Shown: one piece after another, positions 8,349-17,948 of the stretch | Layout of the letters: the number at the start of each line of letters is the position of its first letter | Numbering within the stretch: position 1 is the first letter of the stretch | NCBI RefSeq assembly: GCF_041504345.1 | Contig: NZ_CP167894.1 | Coordinates: forward strand, 3,348,001-3,412,000 | DNA: 64,000 nucleotides | Direction of reading: 5' to 3' | Source of the DNA: Vibrio sp. BS-M-Sm-2 | GTDB taxonomy: Bacteria; Pseudomonadota; Gammaproteobacteria; Enterobacterales; Vibrionaceae | Made by a program: the position numbers and the translations under genes | The notes under the pieces: generated by a model | The model's database searches: none | Told to the model about the DNA's origin: nothing | What the model saw: the letters and a program-made list of their open reading frames with translations, nothing else

Positions 8349-9644
8349 GTGAATTGGATCCATAAGATTGTTATTTTTTTAGTTATCGCAACACTTGCCA
8401 TTGTGCAGTATTACCGTGTGAGTGGGAATCGTGTGATAACTGAAATTACTCCTGATAGATATGAGTTTATCGCAACCAGCGATCAAGTTGACAGGGGGAC
8501 GAGTACCTCTCAATTATCCTATGCAAATGGGTTACATGTTCTCGATTGTGAGTTGAAGGCCTCGGAGTATCCTTGGCCTTACTGCGGGTTATCAATTCGT
8601 ATCGATCCAGATATAACCACAGGTCTTGACCTTTCTCAGTATCACACTTTTAGAGTGAACATCGATTACCATGCAGAGGCCGACTCAAGCGGCCGTTTGA
8701 GAACCTACCTACGTAACTACAACCCTGCTTATTCGGTTCCTGATGATGAGTACACACATAAGTACAACGGAATGGAATTTTCTCCAGGAATCGATGGTGG
8801 TGTGATTGAGATTCCGATTAAAAACCTGCAAGTGATGACATGGTGGTTGGCGGATAACGATATTGCGTTAGAGCACTCAGCACCTGAGTTTTCGAATGTG
8901 AATATGGTTGAATTTGCTACTGCATCTGGTGCAAAGCTTGGCCACCATCGAATGGTTATCCGTAGTATTGAGTTCGAGGGATCTTATATTTCAGGCGAAA
9001 GCTTGTTCCTTATTTTACTGTTTGTTTGGGTTGGAACAGGCAGCGTATTTTTGGTATCAGAATTACATACTTCCAGAAAGCGCATGGTGATCGCAGAGAA
9101 AAGACATCATCACTTAAAGAACGTCAATCGAGCATTGAGAGAACAGAATTTCGAATTCTCGGAAATGGCTCATCGAGACGAATTAACTGGAGTTTTAAAT
9201 CGTCATGCTATTCGTGATTGGCTAAAAATGCAGTCTCAGCAGGTTAAGCAGGGGCATGGAAAGCTAAGTATGTTGTATCTTGATATCGACTATTTCAAGA
9301 GCGTGAATGACAAGTACGGACACCAAATGGGCGACGATATTTTACGAGAGTTCAGTATGGTGGTCGGTAGTTCGATCAGCGCTTCCGATAAGTTGGTGAG
9401 GTGGGGTGGTGAAGAGTTTATTGTTTTTTGTCCGGAGACTGATCTTGGCGAAGCACAACGAAAGGCTGAGAAAATCCGACTCTTAGTCAGCCAGCACCTT
9501 TGGGTTCATGGCGATCCACTGACATGCAGTATTGGTGTTGCTGAGATGAAACAAGAGCGAGTGACAGAGACCATTGCTCGCGCTGATGAAGCTTTATATC
9601 AAGCGAAGCATTCAGGTCGAAATCAGGTGATCTTGAGTCACTAA
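8349..9644 (+). CDS. Membrane-anchored diguanylate cyclase with a periplasmic sensor domain
   Basis: The 431-residue protein starts at GTG 8349 with GGAAG about 7 nt upstream. An N-terminal membrane segment (IVIFLVIATLAIVQYY, about 6-21) is followed by roughly 190 residues of beta-rich, probably periplasmic sequence without a named domain I can recognise, then a second membrane segment (LFLILLFVWVGTGSVFL, about 219-235), a short coiled linker and a GGDEF domain. The active site is GGEEF near 352-356, preceded by DIDYFKSVND and YGHQMGDD, so it should be catalytically active. The I-site position does not read RxxD. It is the second GGDEF gene within 4 kb. Confidence 0.88.
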   Translation: MNWIHKIVIFLVIATLAIVQYYRVSGNRVITEITPDRYEFIATSDQVDRGTSTSQLSYANGLHVLDCELKASEYPWPYCGLSIRIDPDITTGLDLSQYHTFRVNIDYHAEADSSGRLRTYLRNYNPAYSVPDDEYTHKYNGMEFSPGIDGGVIEIPIKNLQVMTWWLADNDIALEHSAPEFSNVNMVEFATASGAKLGHHRMVIRSIEFEGSYISGESLFLILLFVWVGTGSVFLVSELHTSRKRMVIAEKRHHHLKNVNRALREQNFEFSEMAHRDELTGVLNRHAIRDWLKMQSQQVKQGHGKLSMLYLDIDYFKSVNDKYGHQMGDDILREFSMVVGSSISASDKLVRWGGEEFIVFCPETDLGEAQRKAEKIRLLVSQHLWVHGDPLTCSIGVAEMKQERVTETIARADEALYQAKHSGRNQVILSH

Positions 9645-9672
9645 TCTGAAAATTGTTTTGATTAGTTTATAA

Positions 9673-9705
9673 GCCACGCGTGCATATGTGACGTGTGGCG
9701 TTTTT
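9673..9705 (+). terminator. Terminator after the membrane diguanylate cyclase gene
   Basis: GCCACGCGT and ACGTGTGGC form a 9-bp stem with one wobble, followed by GTTTTT. Confidence 0.7.
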
Positions 9706-9763
9706 ATGGCTGATAGATGAGTTTACCCTCTAGAGCCTTTGTTTGTTTGGAAAATGTACAAAA

Positions 9764-10114
9764 ATGATTTCTCTGTTCTTTAAATGCTTGCTGGGTGCAG
9801 CGGCGGTTTTGTTGATTGCGCTATTGTCGAAGAGTAAGAGCTTCTACATCTCTGGTTTAGTGCCGCTGTTTCCGACCTTTGCTCTGATTGCTCACTACAT
9901 TGTCGGCACGGAACAAACCATGGTGGAGTTACGTACCACAGCGCTGTTTGGCTTGTTTTCTTTGGTGCCGTACGCTGCCTACCTAGGTGCCGTGTATGTG
10001 TTTAGCTATCGTTACAGCTTAGTGTCGACTCTGTCGTTAGCAACAGTCGTGTGGGTTCTGTGCGCATCTATGCTGCTCATTGGTTGGACTCGTGTTGTGC
10101 CGAGTGTGGCGTAA
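9764..10114 (+). CDS. GlpM family inner-membrane protein (YdgC-like)
   Basis: The protein has 116 residues from ATG 9764; an upstream in-frame TTG at 9743 would add seven poorly supported residues. It matches the GlpM/YdgC family across its length: AKTK-like SKSKSFYISGLVPLF, then PTFALIAHYIVG and LRTTALFGLFSLVPY. Four hydrophobic segments are visible, so it is an integral membrane protein. GlpM was named for an effect on alginate production in Pseudomonas; its activity here is unknown. It stands alone between two terminators. Confidence 0.85.
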   Translation: MISLFFKCLLGAAAVLLIALLSKSKSFYISGLVPLFPTFALIAHYIVGTEQTMVELRTTALFGLFSLVPYAAYLGAVYVFSYRYSLVSTLSLATVVWVLCASMLLIGWTRVVPSVA

Positions 10115-10218
10115 GAGGGCGTTCTTAAACGGGAATGATTACTTGATAGGAATGCAAATACCCAAACAAAAAAGGTGGCGCGGGGCCACCAAAAGGGAAA
10201 AGCGTTTCTTTTTTTATG

Positions 10219-10276
10219 TGCCCGTTCAGTGGTGACTTCATACTAAGTGATAGTTTCAAACTGAGCGGGCATTTTT
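10219..10276. terminator. Long hairpin between glpM-like and the transporter genes
   Basis: TGCCCGTTCAG and CTGAGCGGGCA pair over 11 bp with one wobble and are followed by TTTTT on the plus strand. A smaller hairpin GGTGGC / GCCACC lies just before it at 10174-10190. Confidence 0.6.
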
Positions 10277-10369
10277 GTACTGGTTGAGCTGGGGGGAAAC
10301 TCAACCAGTTTAGAGGAGTATTCCCTAAAAGTACTTGTCTATAAACATAAGTCTATTGGACGTTAGTGC

Positions 10370-11740
10370 TTACCAGAAAATCCAAGCGAACAGAGTCAGA
10401 ACTAGGATACAAACTAGGTTCAACACCATACCGATTCGCATCATCTCTTTCTGCTTGATGTGACCCGAGCCAAACACGATTGCGTTAGGTGGTGTGGCTA
10501 CTGGTAGCATGAAGGCACAAGATGCAGCAACCGCAATCAGTGCAGACAAGATAACTGGAGACATCCCCAGCGCTTCAGCAATAGTCGCAAATACAGGGAC
10601 AAGCAATGCCGCACTCGCCGTGTTACTCGCAAATTCCGTTAGGAATACCACGAACGCTACCACGGCTAGAATCGTAAGCAGTACGCCAGCTGTTTCTAAA
10701 AATCCGCTTAGTGAGTGTGCTAGGAATACGCTGGTTCCTGTCGCTTTCAGAATATTACTTAAACAGATACCGCCACCGAACAGGATAAGCACACCCCAGT
10801 CTGTTGTTTTCTCTACATCTTTCCATTCCACCGCTCTAGAAGCGCCAAGCAGTACAATAGCGCCAATCGCTACCAAGCTATCAAATTTAGAGAATCCGCC
10901 AATCATTGCATTGATTGGTTTACCGAATATCCAAAGCGTTACCGTTAAAAGGAAGATAGACAGTGTGATTTTCTTGCTGTTTGTCCACTCAACTGGGGCA
11001 TGGTCTAGCTCGAATTTGTGGTCAAGCTTTGGTTTAGTCATCACGTAAAGAATAATCATCGCGATTGGCAGTAAGATCATTGAGATAGGTAAGCCAAGCG
11101 CCATCCACTCTGTGAAGCTCAAGCCAACTTCTGCCGCTGCAATTGCGTTTGGTGGGCTACCAACCAAGGTTGCGATGCCACCGATTGATGCACAGTAAGC
11201 GATACCCAATAGCACGAACACGTAGGTGTTGCGGTCTTCACTTTGGTCGACTTTGTTCATGATGCCAAGAACAAGAGGAAGCATCATTGCAGTGGTGGCT
11301 GTGTTTGAGATCCACATAGATAGACCGGCACTCACACCGAACAACATGAACACAGCGACCGACATTCTGCCTTTTGCAATCAGCAGTACTTTGTCAGCAA
11401 TCGCTTTATCTAGCTCTTGTTTGTTCAGTGCGGCTGCTAATGCGAAGCCACCCATGAACAAGAAGATGATTGGGTTTGAAAAGTTAGCCAGCGCTGCGGG
11501 CGTGTTGAATACACCAAACAAGACAGCCAATAGGGGAACGAGCAAAGCGGTGATGCTGACGTGAATAGCTTCTGTTAACCATAGAATGGCAACGAACACG
11601 AGAATACTTAAACCTGTATTCACTTGCGCTTCGAATGGCAGGGTATTAAGCAAAACTGCAAATAGCGTGAAATTACCAATTAATATCATGCTGTTGCGGG
11701 TAAACAACCAGTGTTTCAGTGTAGTAACAAGTGCCGTCAT
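10370..11740 (-). CDS. DASS/SLC13 family sodium-coupled dicarboxylate transporter (VcINDY-like)
   Basis: This 456-residue polytopic protein is of the divalent anion:Na+ symporter family and close in length to VcINDY (about 460). Both diagnostic SNT motifs are present, [12 protein letters not shown] in the first half and [12 protein letters not shown] in the second, as are the two pseudo-symmetric proline-asparagine loops (SPPNAI and TPPNAI) that build the Na+ and carboxylate sites. The start has AGGAG upstream on the minus strand. Likely substrates are succinate, fumarate or malate. NAD-malic enzyme lies about 1.2 kb away in the same direction, which suits a C4-dicarboxylate role. Confidence 0.92.
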   Translation of the reverse strand: MTALVTTLKHWLFTRNSMILIGNFTLFAVLLNTLPFEAQVNTGLSILVFVAILWLTEAIHVSITALLVPLLAVLFGVFNTPAALANFSNPIIFLFMGGFALAAALNKQELDKAIADKVLLIAKGRMSVAVFMLFGVSAGLSMWISNTATTAMMLPLVLGIMNKVDQSEDRNTYVFVLLGIAYCASIGGIATLVGSPPNAIAAAEVGLSFTEWMALGLPISMILLPIAMIILYVMTKPKLDHKFELDHAPVEWTNSKKITLSIFLLTVTLWIFGKPINAMIGGFSKFDSLVAIGAIVLLGASRAVEWKDVEKTTDWGVLILFGGGICLSNILKATGTSVFLAHSLSGFLETAGVLLTILAVVAFVVFLTEFASNTASAALLVPVFATIAEALGMSPVILSALIAVAASCAFMLPVATPPNAIVFGSGHIKQKEMMRIGMVLNLVCILVLTLFAWIFW

Positions 11741-11937
11741 AAGACGCTCCTTTTGTTTATCCTCGTTTTATTGGTGCACGACTTCATTGAGTCGTGCTTA
11801 TTATTTTCGAGGTATATAGCTTGATGTAGGGTCAGACTTTGTTGGAAGAATGTTACTCAAGTTAATAAAGGAGTGTTGGTGTGTTTTTGCTTAACAATGG
11901 GGAAGTGTGAGGCAACAAATTCAAAATGTGTAGTTTT

Positions 11938-12747
11938 CTACACATCGATCTCTTCAGGGGCTGCAATCGGGCTTGTTGTAGGGTCGACAACAGGGTTTAC
12001 AGTGGGGTCAGTAATAGGGTTTGGAATCGGAAATGATTCCGGTTTTGGGCTCGGTTGAATAGGCTCTTTAGGGCCAAGAAACTTTGGCGTTGTCCCCATA
12101 ATATACAGATCAAGGAATGCTTTGGTACGCGCAAACACTTCACGTAAACGTATCGTGGTTCCGGAATGGTGGGTTGGTCCTGAAACGGCTAAACACTGCG
12201 CGTGAATATCGTAAGAATTGGCGATGAATAGCGCTCTTTCACAGTGGAATTTTTGAGTGATGATCAGGAAGTTATCGGTATCGAATATCTTTTTGGCGCG
12301 AACAATCGAGTCTAAGGTTCTGAACCCCGCGTAGTCGAGATTGATACGTTCATCGGGGACGCCGGCTTTCAACAAGTCGCGCTTCATCGTCCACGGCTCA
12401 TTGTAAGAGCGATGAGCGTTATCGCCACTCAGTAGAAATTGGTCCACTTTTTCACGATCGAACAGCTCAATCGCCGCTTCAATTCGGTGCTTATAATAGT
12501 CGTTGAGTGTTCTACCCAAATATTTGCTTGTGCCAAGCACAACTGCAACCTCAAGCTCGGGCACTTCATCAATATCGTAGATGATGCGATCTTCCGCTTG
12601 CCATGAAACCCAATAATCGATCGCAATAACCGCAGCGCTGCCTACCAAGAACACAATAAATGAGCCATACAGAAAACCTTGCAGTTTTTTGTATGTTTTT
12701 AGTAAGTAGTTTCGGCAAATGTGAGAATTGAATTTCACTCTCGGCAT
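11938..12747 (-). CDS. SanA/YdcF family (DUF218) inner-membrane protein with a Pro-rich tail
   Basis: The start is taken at ATG 12747 (PRVKFNSHICRNY...), giving 269 residues; upstream in-frame codons to 12852 run into the malic enzyme terminator and are unlikely to be coding. One membrane segment (FLYGSFIVFLVGSAAVIAI) precedes a DUF218 domain with VAVVLGTSKYL, FLLSGDN and ERINLDYAGFRTLDSI, matching SanA, the E. coli envelope-barrier protein. The last 30 residues are a degenerate D-P-T/N-P repeat (NPITDPTVNPVVDPTTSP) not found in SanA. Function in envelope integrity is inferred from the family. Confidence 0.82.
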   Translation of the reverse strand: MPRVKFNSHICRNYLLKTYKKLQGFLYGSFIVFLVGSAAVIAIDYWVSWQAEDRIIYDIDEVPELEVAVVLGTSKYLGRTLNDYYKHRIEAAIELFDREKVDQFLLSGDNAHRSYNEPWTMKRDLLKAGVPDERINLDYAGFRTLDSIVRAKKIFDTDNFLIITQKFHCERALFIANSYDIHAQCLAVSGPTHHSGTTIRLREVFARTKAFLDLYIMGTTPKFLGPKEPIQPSPKPESFPIPNPITDPTVNPVVDPTTSPIAAPEEIDV

Positions 12748-12836
12748 AGTCCTTTGACTGAGCATTATTTTTTGAGTGCTCGATAATACCAAATAAAAAT
12801 GAGAAAAATCAGTTAAAAAGACAAGACAGTGTAAAG

Positions 12837-12862
12837 AAAAAAGCCCCTGCAATGGCAGAGGC
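12837..12862 (-). terminator. Terminator of maeA
   Basis: Read on the minus strand, GCCTCTGC and GCAGGGGC form an 8-bp stem with one wobble followed by six T. Confidence 0.8.
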
Positions 12863-12881
12863 TCTTAGAAGAGGAATTAAC

Positions 12882-12947
12882 GCTCTTTATTCCAAGCGCA
12901 GTACGCTTTATTCAAAGTACAGCACGCTTTATTAGAATGCCGTGCGC
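12882..12947. repeat. Three imperfect ~22-bp tandem repeats overlapping the maeA 3' end
   Basis: Three copies beginning ACGCTCTTTATT, ACGCTTTATTCAAAG and ACGCTTTATTAGAATG follow one another. The third contains the maeA stop codon, so the array probably grew by duplication of the gene's end. Confidence 0.6.
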
Positions 12948-14620
12948 TTGTAGCGACGGTAAACTGGTTGCCAGAAGTGCTGGTCAATCGCTTGTTGTAA
13001 TGCTTCTTCAGTGATCTCTAGAGCAACACCTTGCTCAATCGCTTTCTTACCAACAGCAAAAGCAATCTTCTTAGATACGGTGTGGATCTCTTCTAGTGGT
13101 GGAAGTAGAGCGCCCGAACCATTGATAGCGAGTGGAGAACACGTAGCAAGTGCACGGCTTGATTCCATTAGCATTTCGTCAGTGATACGTGAAGCATTCA
13201 CAGCCAATACACCAAGGCCAATACCTGGGAAGATGTAGCTGTTGTTACACTGAGCAATTGGGTAAGTCGTGCCGTTGTGAACTACTGGCTCAAATGGGCT
13301 ACCTGTCGCAACAAGTGCTTGGCCATCAGTCCAACGAATAATGTCGTTTGGTGTTGCTTCAACACGGCTTGTTGGGTTCGACAGTGGGAACACGATAGGG
13401 CGTTCACAGTGCAGGTTCATTTCTTTGATGACTTCTTTGCTGAATAGACCTGGAGCACCAGATACACCAACCAATACTGTTGGTTTCGCGTGGCGAACAA
13501 CGTCTAGTAGAGAGAAACCAGTGCCGTCGCTTTCCCAGTCTTTGGTGTTTTCGTTGGTTTGAACCAGACGCTGTTGGAAATCAAGCAGGTTTTGCATGCC
13601 TTCCTGTAGCAGACCCCAACGGTCAACCATGTAAACTTGAGAGCGAGCTTGTGCATCGCTGATACCTTCAGACACCATTTGAGCAATGATAGCTTCAGCA
13701 ATACCACAACCTGCAGAACCGGCACCTAAGAAGGTAATACGCTGATCTGACAGTTTGCTGTTTGCTGCTTTACATGCTGCAAGTAGAGAGCCAACCGTTA
13801 CGGCAGCTGTGCCTTGGATGTCATCGTTGAAACAACAGATGCGATCTTTGTAACGCTCAAGCAGTGGCATTGCGTTCTTTTGTGCGAAATCTTCGAACTG
13901 AACTAATGCATCAGGCCAACGGCGTTGAACCGCTTGGATGAACTCTTCAACGAATGCATCGTAGTCAGCACCTGTGATACGAGGGTGACGCCAGCCCATG
14001 TACATTGGATCAGCAAGACGTTGCGGGTTGTTAGTACCCACATCGAGCACGATTGGTAGCATGTAAGCTGGGCTGATGCCGCCACACGCTGTGTAAAGTG
14101 CTAGCTTACCAATTGGAATACCCATGCCACCGATGCCTTGGTCTCCCAAACCAAGAATGCGCTCACCATCCGTAACCACGATAACTTTAACGTTGTGGTT
14201 TGTCGCATTATTCAGTAGATCATCGATACGATCGCGGTTCGGGTATGAAATAAACAGACCACGACCACGACGGTAAATATTTGAGAAGTTCTCACATGCT
14301 GCGCCAACCGTTGGCGTGTAAATGATAGGCATCATTTCAGAGATGTGGTTTTGAACTAAACGATAAAAAAGCGTTTCATTAGTGTCTTGGATGTTGCGAA
14401 GGTAGATATGCTTATCCATATCACTTTCGAAGTTACAATATTGTTTGTATGCACGTCCTACTTGCTCTTGGATTGTTTCGGTTGTTTCCGGTAACAAGCC
14501 TTCAAGGTTGAAAGAACTGCGTTCTTCAGCAGAGAATGCGCTGCCTTTGTTTAGAAGAGGTGTACTTAGTAGAGCAGGACCAGCATAAGGGATATATAGA
14601 GGGCGTTTATCGTTGTTCAT
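12932..14620 (-). CDS. maeA: NAD-dependent malic enzyme
   Basis: The enzyme converts malate to pyruvate and CO2 with reduction of NAD. The protein has 562 residues, matching the long NAD-type (E. coli MaeA 565) and not the 760-residue NADP fusion MaeB. The malic N-terminal domain has [14 protein letters not shown] and [20 protein letters not shown], the metal site is in FEDFAQKNA and [11 protein letters not shown], and the NAD fold has [16 protein letters not shown]-terminal FPLSNPTSR is conserved. It is transcribed alone with its own terminator. A nearby DASS transporter may supply its substrate. Confidence 0.97.
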   Translation of the reverse strand: MNNDKRPLYIPYAGPALLSTPLLNKGSAFSAEERSSFNLEGLLPETTETIQEQVGRAYKQYCNFESDMDKHIYLRNIQDTNETLFYRLVQNHISEMMPIIYTPTVGAACENFSNIYRRGRGLFISYPNRDRIDDLLNNATNHNVKVIVVTDGERILGLGDQGIGGMGIPIGKLALYTACGGISPAYMLPIVLDVGTNNPQRLADPMYMGWRHPRITGADYDAFVEEFIQAVQRRWPDALVQFEDFAQKNAMPLLERYKDRICCFNDDIQGTAAVTVGSLLAACKAANSKLSDQRITFLGAGSAGCGIAEAIIAQMVSEGISDAQARSQVYMVDRWGLLQEGMQNLLDFQQRLVQTNENTKDWESDGTGFSLLDVVRHAKPTVLVGVSGAPGLFSKEVIKEMNLHCERPIVFPLSNPTSRVEATPNDIIRWTDGQALVATGSPFEPVVHNGTTYPIAQCNNSYIFPGIGLGVLAVNASRITDEMLMESSRALATCSPLAINGSGALLPPLEEIHTVSKKIAFAVGKKAIEQGVALEITEEALQQAIDQHFWQPVYRRYKRTAF

Positions 14621-14804
14621 TGGATGCCTAATATGGGAGAAAGGGTAACTGAAAAATGATAACGGTTTAGTTATTCAATTGTAAATAGTTTCTCCGCGAT
14701 CTGAGCAAACAAAATGATATTCTTACCTCTGTCCCACACTTATCGAATTTCAACACGATAATTCGTTATACTTTGCTCACACTTTTTCGCGACGCTCCTT
14801 TTTT

Positions 14805-17183
14805 ATGTCATTACTTCCCATCGATGCTTATCAAAATGTATTCCACGAACAAATCGTTAATTCTCACCTTGTCGTAGAGGCTGAAACCGGATCGGGTAAA
14901 TCTACGCGATTGCCAATTTGGGCTTCCCAACATGGGCGAGTGTTGGTGGTGGAGCCAAGACGCATCGCGTGTACATCACTGGCTAAATATCTCGCACAAC
15001 AATCGGGCGAGAAGCTTGGGAGCAAAGTGGGCTATGCGATTAAGCTAGAGTCTGAGTACAACGAGCAAACTGACGTTGTTTTTGTGACGCCTGGTATCGC
15101 GCTGCGTTGGCTGTCAGAAGATGGGCTCGCTAGCTTTGACGTGATCGTGGTGGATGAGTTTCATGAGAGACGCTGGGACATCGACTTGCTGGTGGCGATT
15201 CTGAAACAAAAAGCGAGTCACCGTTTGGTGATCACATCAGCAACCATTGAGGGTGAACGCCTTGCTTATTATTTGGATGCGAATCGAATCAGTTGTGAAG
15301 GCCGAACTTATCAAGTTGAGATTGAACACAGAGCGAATGAATCCAGAACTCTGCCTGATATCCGACATCTAGAGCAGCGCATCGCGGAAGAAGTGAATCA
15401 TCAATTAATTGCGTCTTCCGGCGATATGTTGGTTTTTCTGCCGGGTAAAAAAGAGATTGTGCAATGCGAACAAGCCTTAGCGAAAAATCCAGATATCCAA
15501 GTCATTAAATTGCATGCGTCGGTCAGTGATAAAGAGCGAGATTTAGCGTTATCGGGTCGGAATATCAATACTGCAGGTAATGGTTTGAGAAAGGTCATTC
15601 TTGCGACCAACGTTGCAGAAACCTCATTAACCATTCCTGACATCGGTGTGGTGATAGATTCAGGATTAGAAAGGCGCACCGTTCAGCGTAATGGCAGAAC
15701 AACTCTGATGCTTAAATCCATATCACGAGCCAGTGCCAAACAACGAGCTGGCCGCGCGGGTAGGGTCATGGACGGCGTTTGTGTGCGTCTATATGGTGAG
15801 CATGCGGCGTTAGAGTTAGTCACACCGCCTGAATTGCAGCGTGAAGAGCTGACCGAGCCTATGTTGGCCGCGGCATGTTGTGGATCTCCGCTTGAGAGTT
15901 TGTCTTTCCTCGATCCTATTCCTGAGAAGTCACTAAATAGCGCAACTCAAACCTTGCTGACGATGGAAGCAATTAACGGCAACCATCAAATTACCGAGCA
16001 TGGCAAAAAGCTGTATCCGTTGCCGATTGACGCTCTGTATGCCGATATCGTTACTCGAATCAAAACCAAAGCATTAAAAGAAGCGATGGTCGATCTTACA
16101 GCGGCGTTATCCGTTCCGGCTCGCTTGTATCAATTACCGAGCAATGCTGAACATCTGGAAGCGCTCGCGCAACAGGAGAAAGAAGGGTGTGATTTATGCC
16201 TGTTGATTCAGATTGTGCGTGGTCGCGAATATCCGAATCTAGAAATAGATCAACAAGCACTGAATGAAGCACAAGGATTGGCGAAGCAAATGCGTGAGGT
16301 GTTTGAACTTCCTCAGTTAGAAGTCGCGTCACGTTTCCAGCGCATTGAACTGCTTAAGACTATTGTAAATCTGCATCCTGAATTGGTGTTTGTGCGCCGA
16401 CTGAAAAGGAAAGAAGCCTTTGCCAATGGAGCGTTAGAGGTAGTACTTGGTCGTCAGAACCGTTTCCCAGACAATGCACAAGCGATGTTGGTGCTTGATA
16501 CCCACAGCTTGCCGGGAAGAGGTGTTAAGCAGACACTGACCTTAGCGACGGTCACGGCCCCCATTCCTCTTGAGCTTATAGTTGATGCTCAGCTAGGAGA
16601 GTGGGAGCAAGGCGAAACAATAGTAAATGACGATGGCGTTTTTACCGAGATGGCGTTGATGTATGCAGGCCGTACAATTACAACCAAGCTCGTCGTGGCT
16701 GAAGGGCAACTATCATTGAAGCCTATCGTCGACCTTGTGTTAAGTGGGGTTCAGCTTCCCGGTTTTGCAAAGGTTCGCACTCAAGAAATCAAACACTGGC
16801 AACTGTATGTGAAACTCGGTCTCGATGAGCAAACACAATACACACCAGAAATTGAGAACATTAACTTTGAGCTATGGTTTATAGAGCAGCTTGAAGTGTT
16901 AGGTGTTACTGATGTCAGCGAATTGGAAATGTTTGACCACGCAGACATACCGTTCGATGGCATTCCAACTTGGTTCTATTCAGAATTTTCGGAGAAATAT
17001 CCGTTTGCATTGAGCCTTGCCGACTTGCAACTCGATGTAGAATACTTGCCTGCGAGAAAGCTGATTTACGTTCACTATCAATCGGGTAGTCGAAAGTTAT
17101 CGCCAAAACGTTGGGAGCTGCCGACATGGTCAGGCTGGCGTATTCAGTACAAAAAAGCGAGCCGAATAATTGATATCAAATAG
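14805..17183 (+). CDS. DEAH-type RNA helicase related to HrpB (motif II is DEFH)
   Basis: This 792-residue superfamily 2 helicase has all canonical motifs: I ETGSGKST, Ia VEPRRIA, II DEFHERR, III TSATIE, IV-like MLVFLPGKKEI, V ATNVAETSLTIPDIG and VI QRAGRAGR. Length and order match HrpB (about 809 residues), but the second half is divergent and the Walker B box reads DEFH where HrpB has DEAH/DERH. HrpB proteins are nucleic-acid-dependent NTPases of unclear physiology. The start has no strong ribosome site. It may be a lineage-specific paralogue. Confidence 0.85.
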   Translation: MSLLPIDAYQNVFHEQIVNSHLVVEAETGSGKSTRLPIWASQHGRVLVVEPRRIACTSLAKYLAQQSGEKLGSKVGYAIKLESEYNEQTDVVFVTPGIALRWLSEDGLASFDVIVVDEFHERRWDIDLLVAILKQKASHRLVITSATIEGERLAYYLDANRISCEGRTYQVEIEHRANESRTLPDIRHLEQRIAEEVNHQLIASSGDMLVFLPGKKEIVQCEQALAKNPDIQVIKLHASVSDKERDLALSGRNINTAGNGLRKVILATNVAETSLTIPDIGVVIDSGLERRTVQRNGRTTLMLKSISRASAKQRAGRAGRVMDGVCVRLYGEHAALELVTPPELQREELTEPMLAAACCGSPLESLSFLDPIPEKSLNSATQTLLTMEAINGNHQITEHGKKLYPLPIDALYADIVTRIKTKALKEAMVDLTAALSVPARLYQLPSNAEHLEALAQQEKEGCDLCLLIQIVRGREYPNLEIDQQALNEAQGLAKQMREVFELPQLEVASRFQRIELLKTIVNLHPELVFVRRLKRKEAFANGALEVVLGRQNRFPDNAQAMLVLDTHSLPGRGVKQTLTLATVTAPIPLELIVDAQLGEWEQGETIVNDDGVFTEMALMYAGRTITTKLVVAEGQLSLKPIVDLVLSGVQLPGFAKVRTQEIKHWQLYVKLGLDEQTQYTPEIENINFELWFIEQLEVLGVTDVSELEMFDHADIPFDGIPTWFYSEFSEKYPFALSLADLQLDVEYLPARKLIYVHYQSGSRKLSPKRWELPTWSGWRIQYKKASRIIDIK

Positions 17184-17386
17184 ATGGATAAGTTTTATCT
17201 CTAAAATATTAATCAAATAGGTGCATATATGATTTTTCAGTGCTTATTTTGTTACAAGTTTGATTTTTATATGCCTTTTTAACCAATCAAAAGGTCATAA
17301 AAGACTATTCTTCTATATCCTATTGCTATAAAGAAAGAGTTGATAGATATTGAGTATATTGTGTTGCCAAAGTGTCGGGGGACATC

Positions 17387-17764
17387 ATGGATAAACAGGA
17401 AGAGACGCGTGTAGAGTTCGATTACACAACATTTCTTGGCGCCTCATGCAGTAAAAAATGGACTTTTCTGGAAGCACTCACCACAATTGCGCCAGTGTTT
17501 AGTACCGTCTGGCGAGATAGCATTAAAGAGCTAGCAAGCCCTGAAGATCGTTTATGGCAGATGGCATTGAAATCGATGTCGACGCGTAAAAGTGATGAGT
17601 CGAACATTGTGACCTTACTCAAGCTCGCGAAGCTGGAAGGAATCAATGAGCTCAAAGTGGTGATGCCATATTCTCTTGAAGAAGAGCAGATCGAGTATAT
17701 TGAATCGCGCAGTCATTTAGTGATTGCGGGTAATTCAGGAGAAGAGTTCACTATTAGGCTGTAA
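17387..17764 (+). CDS. Small protein of unknown function
   Basis: The protein has 125 residues from ATG 17387, which has GGGGGA just upstream; the in-frame GTG at 17372 is less likely. The sequence is acidic and soluble with no membrane segment or recognised motif: a central KSMSTRKSDESNIVTLLKL segment and a C-terminal VVMPYSLEEEQIEYIESR region. A terminator follows directly, so it is monocistronic. I do not recognise the family. Confidence 0.6.
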   Translation: MDKQEETRVEFDYTTFLGASCSKKWTFLEALTTIAPVFSTVWRDSIKELASPEDRLWQMALKSMSTRKSDESNIVTLLKLAKLEGINELKVVMPYSLEEEQIEYIESRSHLVIAGNSGEEFTIRL

Positions 17765-17812
17765 CTTCAGTTCGCCGATAACCTCTCTCAGGAATAGTAA
17801 AACGTACACGTG

Positions 17813-17840
17813 AAAAGGGCCTCAATGTTGAGGCCCTTTT
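17813..17840. terminator. Bidirectional terminator between the small protein and purC
   Basis: AAAAGGGCCTCAA and TTGAGGCCCTTTT form a 13-bp arm pair; A and T runs on each side suit both directions. Confidence 0.85.
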
Positions 17841-17908
17841 AGTATCTAAAATCTGTGTTTACGAGCTTATTAGCTTTCTAGCTTTTTATTTTGAGATTAA
17901 GCAATTAA

Positions 17909-17948
17909 GCGACTAGTCGATTAGTCGATTAGTCGATTAGTCGATTAG
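17909..17948. repeat. Octanucleotide tandem repeat TCGATTAG across the purC stop codon
   Basis: Four perfect TCGATTAG copies (17917-17948) follow one imperfect copy. The purC stop (TAA on the minus strand) falls inside the third perfect copy (17933-17940), so copy number change downstream of it leaves the protein intact. Confidence 0.9.
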
